A stretch of DNA of 64,000 nucleotides from Homalodisca vitripennis (lineage: Eukaryota > Arthropoda > Insecta > Hemiptera > Cicadellidae): positions 123,701,001-123,765,000 of the forward strand of contig NC_060211.1 in assembly GCF_021130785.1 (NCBI RefSeq), written 5' to 3'. The number at the start of each line of letters is the position of its first letter. Positions within the stretch are counted from its first letter, which is position 1. Of this stretch, positions 57,882-64,000 are shown in pieces. The position numbers were made by a program, and so were the translations under genes. The notes below the pieces were generated by a model. It was not told where the DNA came from. It saw nothing but the letters and a program-made list of their open reading frames with translations, and searched no databases.

Positions 57882-58463
57882 CAGGGTGAGTGGCACTTGG
57901 TGTGACAAAATTTTTTTGGGTTATAACGCAATGTAAATGTGATACAATGGTGGTTATAAAAAAGTCTAACTCCAAAAATTCAGTCTAAAATGAATTATTT
58001 TCCATTACCAATAAAAGTAGGTAACCGAATACTTAACTATGGTCATATGGCATATCATTTTAAAGCCTATTAAATGGAACAGTTTTTAATATCACTTGAC
58101 ACATTCTTGTGTACAGGGTGTGGTAAAAAGATTGCGTTCAATGATGTCTCAGTTTTTCTAAAACTTAGCAACTTTGCCATTTAAATCGACCTCAAGCTTA
58201 ATTTTGTTTTCTTACCGTTTTAACCGATAACTTTTTAAAATTGAAAATTTTAACGGAGAATCTAAAAATTATGTAGTTTGCTCACATACATACGTGAGAA
58301 TTATCAGATTTACGTAAAAAAACACGGGTTTTAGAAAAACTGATAATAATTCATTTCAGACCTAATTTTTGGAGTTATACTTTTTTATAACCGCCATTGT
58401 ATTATATTTACATTGTATTATAACCCAAAAAATTTTGTCACACACCAAGAGCCACTCACCCTG
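57882..58463. mobile_element. MITE with long terminal inverted repeats (Tc1/mariner-like)
   Basis: Starts CAGGGTGAGTGGCACTTGG and ends with the complement (CCAAGAGCCACTCACCCTG), flanked by TA on both sides (57,880-57,881; 58,464-58,465). The inverted arms extend about 135 bases with few mismatches, through CAATGTAAAT, GGTTATAAAAAAGT and AACTCCAAAAATT to GAATTATT. There is no ORF. The whole element would fold into a long hairpin. A TA duplication fits mobilisation by a mariner or pogo transposase. Confidence 0.85.
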
Positions 58464-58465
58464 TA

Positions 58466-61400
58466 TAAACCTGTGATTTGTACCTCACTCGTACAATATC
58501 TTATTTAATCTAAGGTTTTTCTGAAAACCACATTAAAACTCCCTACAAAAACACTGCTGGAAAAATAGTATTTTTTAGTTTAGCTATCTAGTGGTTAAAA
58601 ATGTATTAGTTTAGGGTAAAATTTGTTATTTCTCATCATTACCATATATGAATCGTTGATGATTGAAATATAGCAATTCTGATAAGTAAATCTATCCCTG
58701 ACAATGGTTCTTAGGTCAAGGCAGTGAACATTCGCTGTAAATTATCTATAGGGCACTTGTATCTCTACCTGTCTCTCGTAATACTCATGGGAGGAGACGT
58801 TATGTCCTTCTTTACTGTTATTTTAGCACATATGTTTCGCTACCTGTCTCTTTATTAGTCTCGGGAATTTATTAAGCCTGACACAGTATATTTTTCTTTC
58901 TATTTGGTATAGATACGTTTATTTACTACTCTGTGAAGGTAGTGCTATATTACGTATGTTACGAGCAATGATTTAATAACATATCATAATGCTGTATAAA
59001 CAAATACATGTCTATAATACATTTATTCTAAAAATTATTATAGTATCAACAACTGATGAAAATTTATAAAATTTTTCAATACAAGAATAGTTTTTTGAGC
59101 ATTTTATGTACGTACTGCAAAGGCTAGCATTTTCTGTTAATGAAAATATTAGATACAACTAAAGACCTATTAAACTAAACTAATAAAATAATTTAAAATC
59201 AGTATATTTTCTAAATGAACTTGTAATATGTAAGTGGTTACATCAATTAATTATCGTGATGAGGTATGTTAACAAATTTGTATTATTATATTGTATTTTA
59301 ATAATTTCTCTGTGTTGAATATATAAACTATCGTAAATATTAGACTTATTATTTTAAAATTCAAATAATACATTTATCGAGAGTAGAATTGTCGTTGCCA
59401 ACACTATAAAAATCCTCTTGAGACTTAATTGAATACAATTTTAATCTAGTGAACTCTCATGTGTCAGCTTACAATTTTGGGGTAATTTGTTAAAGGGGTC
59501 AATTATTTGGGGTTTATCAGGTATAGATTTATCTCTGTCCGAAGATATTTTGTAAATTGTTTTAAATGTTAACTGCGTACATGTATTTTTTAACTAGATT
59601 AAAGACGAGTGATTTCATCATGGTATATTCAAATTTTATTCAATCAAACAAATATTGTTTATACATTTTAAACCTGTCGCTATATAAATTGTATCCCTGA
59701 CGTCAATATATTTAGCTCGATATTAACGTTTGTTGAAATACAAATGTTACAAACGTTCACTCTCAGGCAGCCAGAACTAACAGTTTGCCTTGGATAAAGA
59801 TTTCTAAAGAAACATGATTTGAATTTTAATATAAACTTTACTTTATAATTTGTAAGTGTTGCACCTTATTTTCCCGGATTATGTTCCAACTTGACTTGAG
59901 TGGTTTCGGCTTCTTTTGTTTACAGTTAGTTTAGTTGTAACTAACTAATTATTCAGACATACTAATCATCTTAGAATAACTAACGTAATGAACTGTGGTG
60001 AATATGTTACAAACTTAAAATTAGTATGTCAAATTCATCATATAAAAGAGTATAAATAAAACCTAAGCTATGTTAAGTTACAAAATAATTTGATTTACGG
60101 TACTTAGAATCATTTCACTGGCACTGGTACGGTTTAGTTGTATGTTGACTGTCTTGTTTGGAATTTGCTTTCTCTATTGTTATCCATCATCTTTTTTCTG
60201 CAATTTCATTGTGATGTGTTTATATAACCTACAAACAAAGTTAATCCATAAAAAAGAAGTAGTACAATTCTAATTTATGATGGTACTGTAAACAAGTAAT
60301 GTGCGATAAGACCTCTAAAAGTATAAAATTCTTCTGTGAGAGAAAATTCTGAGGTAATCAATTTGTAGCATTTCTAAATCTATTACGTTTAAAAATACAT
60401 AGTTCAGTAATAAAATATTAAATAAATAATTTGATAAGATTCCTTGAAAAAAATAAACTCAACTATACCATTATATACATGTATAAAATTTGTTTTTTTT
60501 TTTTGTGCGCAACAGTTGTGGGACAGAAAAAGTATTGCTCTTAGTTTAAAAATAAGTAAATGTATGTCTATATTTAAAAATGTAAATTTTAACAGAAACC
60601 TGAAGTGATATGTTCTTGAAAATGTGTTTCACGGATGTATCTAACCTCTCTACACACATATAAGTTAACAATTGTCAGCAGATGCAGACTTTACACAATA
60701 GTTTGATCTATTTATAATAGCTATCTTACAAAATAATTATATGTTTTGATATATATTTCGACAGTTTTTTGAGTTCTTGGAATAATTTTGTTAAATCATT
60801 AAATCTTGCAACTATACAAATATACTTCATATTTTTTCTGTACCATATAGATTAGTATATTTGATTTGTTACATTTAAACTATGGAGTGGTATGCATTTC
60901 TACTGTAGTAGTTTTTGATTTAATAGAATTATTTTTGCAAGATTGAATTTTATATAAAATACTTTTAGAATCCTCTACATATGAATATTTGGTTTATTCT
61001 TAACCTATTAAGAAAACACGAGTTTATTTAAGTCTATTTAAACCTTAGGACATTTTTATTCTTATTTGTATACAATAAACCAATATTTAGTTCACGTCAT
61101 TTATATATGAAATTTGCATTTAAACAATATTTAAAGATTCATCAAAACTATAACTAAACTATTTAATGGCATTTTCGGTTATATTTCGGTCTTAAGTGAA
61201 AAATTATAGTCGAAATATTTGAAAATCTACTAACGATATATCTAGTAACTATTAACTTATATGTTTTATTTTAACAAGTTAGAAATTGTCAGCAGAAGCA
61301 GACTGTAGACAATATTTATCTCTACAATGCTCTACATGTCCAACATATTTTGTTGCCAAATAATGATAGTATGTTGCTAACACTTTTAGTTTTACCCCTT

Positions 61401-61730
61401 TTTTTTCGTAAGAATAACCGTATGTTTTAGGGTTTGGACACCTGAGTAACAGGTTATATTACGTTACTATGATTTTAGTATTCCATTTTAGTATCATCAA
61501 ACGATGGAAAAGATCCGAAATACTGTATGATATTTATAGGCAGTATCATGTACACTTAAAGTGTGTGTTTAATCTATGTATTACAGGTATCGAGCTAATA
61601 TATAACAAAATAACTTAGTTACGTTATACTCGTATATTTTATCAAGTACTCGACTATTTATTGAGTTTTACCGTGGTCGGCTAAGGGTAAAATTGTTTTT
61701 ATCGTTTCGATATGGTATGTGTGACGTAAC
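58466..61730. other. Unassigned AT-rich DNA
   Basis: No open frame above background, repeat copy or splice-bounded exon was recognised. TTGTCAGCAGATGCAGACT (about 60,674) and TTGTCAGCAGAAGCAGACT (about 61,287) form a short duplicated motif 0.6 kb apart. Confidence 0.5.
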
Positions 61731-62053
61731 AATCCGCAATGTGGGAGTCTCTGGCAGATTCTCGGCGTTCCTCACATATATCTATCTGTTGTTTGGTGTG
61801 AAGCAGCATAAATTCCTCAAGTAAATCTTCAACGCAACAAATAATCCTGAGTTATTCATAGTGTGATGAGCACAAACACAGTTTTGTGAAATTTTTTATC
61901 TAACCATAAAATCATTTTATAAACAGCTTTGGATTAGTAAAAACGTAATTAAATAATATTAAAAGTGTGTAAATGTAAAGTGTTTGTAATTAACAATATA
62001 CGTTAACATGCCTACCTTTCAGTGCGAAGTGTAAACGTAATATTTTTGGAAAA

Positions 62054-62097
62054 ATGAAAAGTTTTGAGCACATCAACCAAGTCATAACTGACACCTG
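62054..62097 (+). CDS. Candidate first coding exon of a host gene
   Basis: The ATG at 62,054 is in the context GGAAAAATGA. The text MKSFEHINQVITDT runs to a strong donor, CCTG then GTAAGTG (62,098), leaving phase 2. Upstream, ACCTTTCAG (about 62,015-62,023) could be an acceptor. A GC-richer stretch at 61,735-61,775 (TGACGTAACAATCCGCAATG) could be promoter-proximal. I do not recognise the protein and see no second exon before the window ends. Confidence 0.4.
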
Positions 62098-62103
62098 GTA
62101 AGT

Positions 62104-64000
62104 GAAGAAAAATATCTAGATTTAAGATTACTCATCAAAAGTTACAAATTCATTCCTATACTGGGCTATGAGAATGTTGTGAGAATGGCTGATTTATTAA
62201 AACTCGCCAATCATCTACATTTTAGTTCCTACTTTATTTTTAGACGAAATTTAATCAATATAATTGCAGGCATGTAATCAAATATATCATAGTTCATTGT
62301 TTAGAAGTTTGTTTTTTAACAATGTCATGATTGTGAGTGAAACCATATTTTTCCAGGGCATTTGGCATCGATTAGTGATACAAAACTCAGTAAAACAACT
62401 TTTCGAGATCTGGAATCTGATCTCTTCCTTAGGGGAATAAGTAACCTAACACATAACTACAGGTTAAAATAATCGAACCATACTCTAACGGTTTGACACG
62501 TATAAGTCATGAATCAGAACTAGGATGTTGAGTGTCAAGTCCATGCCACAGAATACAGGTTTACAATCACCGACAAACCACATTGCACTGAGCAGAGACC
62601 AAAAGTAAATAGGAGGGGACCGTTTTACGAGTTTTATGGCCTCATATTATTGGTTCAGTCTTGATAAACTTCTGAAAACCGTACTGTGACTCTGTATGAT
62701 TTCTTTATATTATTATGGATTGTAGTTATCTCTTATGTAAGTCAATCAGCTGAGGAAGAGTCCAGATATCAGATCTCGAAACATAGTGTTACTTTTATGG
62801 ATGATTACTATCACTGAAATAAGGCACGTATCCATAAAAATTCCAGTTTTCTTCTTAGTAGAACCTAATAGTGATAATAATTTTTTTATACCGAATTATT
62901 ATATTTATTAAAAAGTACTTACACTTATTAACTTCAGTTACTGTACTTATCTTCACACTCGTATTATATGATCATTTTAAAAAATGGGTTGAACTATTTT
63001 TTGTAAATTTTGTACGTGAAAAACACGTTACCTATTAATTATCAGTAATTTAAAGAATAACCTCTTCTTTGCAGAAATATAAACACATTTACTATGCACG
63101 AAGAAATACTGAAACGATAGATTGTTTATGCTAAAACACTTCTTCTTTAAAAACACTTTGTAAATCTAATTATCAGACTGCTATCTAAATAACTGTTGAG
63201 CGCATTCACTATTTTCCTAGTCAGGGAAGTGATTATAAATAGTGTCGTTATTTATTATGCTTTTAGAAATAATATTTGATGTGTTACTAGCAATAAACTG
63301 AACATATTGAGATGTACAGTGTAATAATAACTGCTTTTACAATTCACTTTAAATATATAACCACAACTCTCTTTTGCAAATTAAGGAATGGAAATAGTGC
63401 AATACTATTAAATACTATACAATATATTACATTATCGTGCCTTTTGTATATAAGTATTTTCCTTAGGTTCGGCAAGTAGTTGACCTAGACACTCAACGAT
63501 CGGAAGCGTAAGAAAACGACACGTCGTCGCCTTGTATGTATGTTGAATATGTATGCACTCTGTAGTCCCCAGAGATACTTTAACTATCGTAAATCACAAA
63601 TGTTCTACTTGGCAGAGGTGTTTGGAACTTGGAGGTGGACGATCTTTAAAACCCTTATTTATATTATATTAATTTTTCATATGTTTATTGATATACAATA
63701 TTCTTTTATATGTTAGTCCGGTAATGTTTTTAAGTAACAATATATATTCTTTTATCTAAAAACATGAGAAGCTACAAAGTTTCTTAAATTTTTACAAATA
63801 GATTTCTAGCTTAAAATGCCTAAATTTGCCCCTTTAATGGAATCCTTATAGAACAACGTAATAGTGTAGCATCAGAATATAAAATAAAACAAAAAATGTT
63901 TTTATAATATTATATATAAACAATATAAACCATTCTTCATCATACCATATATAAAAAGAGTAATAAATAAATATATAAGCAATAGTTTTAAATGATTTGT
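62104..64000. other. Unassigned DNA, possibly first intron of the preceding gene
   Basis: No further exon seen. At 62,741-62,800 a hairpin followed by CGAAACATAGTGTTAC resembles the segment at 34,228-34,262, suggesting decayed copies of one element family. Confidence 0.45.

Overview
The window is AT-rich, intron- and transposon-dominated animal DNA, almost certainly arthropod and probably insect. The reasons are the non-LTR (jockey-like, RTE-like), Penelope-like, hAT and Tc1/mariner-like element remains, long (TA)n/(TG)n tracts, and consensus GT-AG splice sites around short exon-like blocks. There are no bacterial operons, rRNA genes or CRISPR arrays. I cannot name the species from sequence alone.

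Region 1 (1-5,930) is the end of a virus-like self-synthesising element of Polinton/adintovirus type, cut by the left window edge. It holds a degraded structural-protein-like fragment, two tandem BRO-N genes (one a stump, one BRO-N plus a DUF3627-like C-terminus), a small protein with two C4 zinc knuckles and a C-terminal CxC/H-H finger, and a protein-primed family B DNA polymerase of about 1,250 codons on the minus strand. Three start codons share a motif resembling TTTTCTATATAAATG in which the TATA-like box runs directly into the ATG. Frame breaks occur in the polymerase, the BRO gene and the structural gene, several of them in homopolymers.

Region 2 (about 6.5-48.6 kb) has no long ORFs but is built from old, diverged copies of the same blocks (here A, B, C, D, E) repeated in similar order. 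Block A occurs three times (6.5, 20.8 and 39.8 kb). Each copy carries the same three minus-strand exon-like segments of 42, 181-182 and 67 bp bounded by splice consensus, and block C adds further exon-like segments upstream. This looks like a triplicated spliced transcription unit, perhaps non-coding. Into it have landed a jockey-like LINE 3' end, an RTE/SINE-type element, a short LTR-flanked non-autonomous element with three near-identical hairpins, a decayed RT, and a Penelope-like fragment between inverted arms.

Region 3 (48,884-54,711) is a complete-length but decayed hAT (TTF-finger/Tip100-like) transposon with an exact 8-bp target duplication. Its minus-strand transposase is split by a plus-strand LINE, and its promoter-side end is strikingly CpG-rich. 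Region 4 (54.7-64 kb) is mostly unassigned AT-rich DNA with one MITE (57,882-58,463, TA duplication) and a probable first coding exon at 62,054. A second candidate host exon lies at 30,052.

The two LTRs of the element at 23-26 kb differ almost only by one-base length changes in runs of the same base. That pattern suggests assembly indel error, so the frameshifts in Region 1 should not be taken as proof of gene death.
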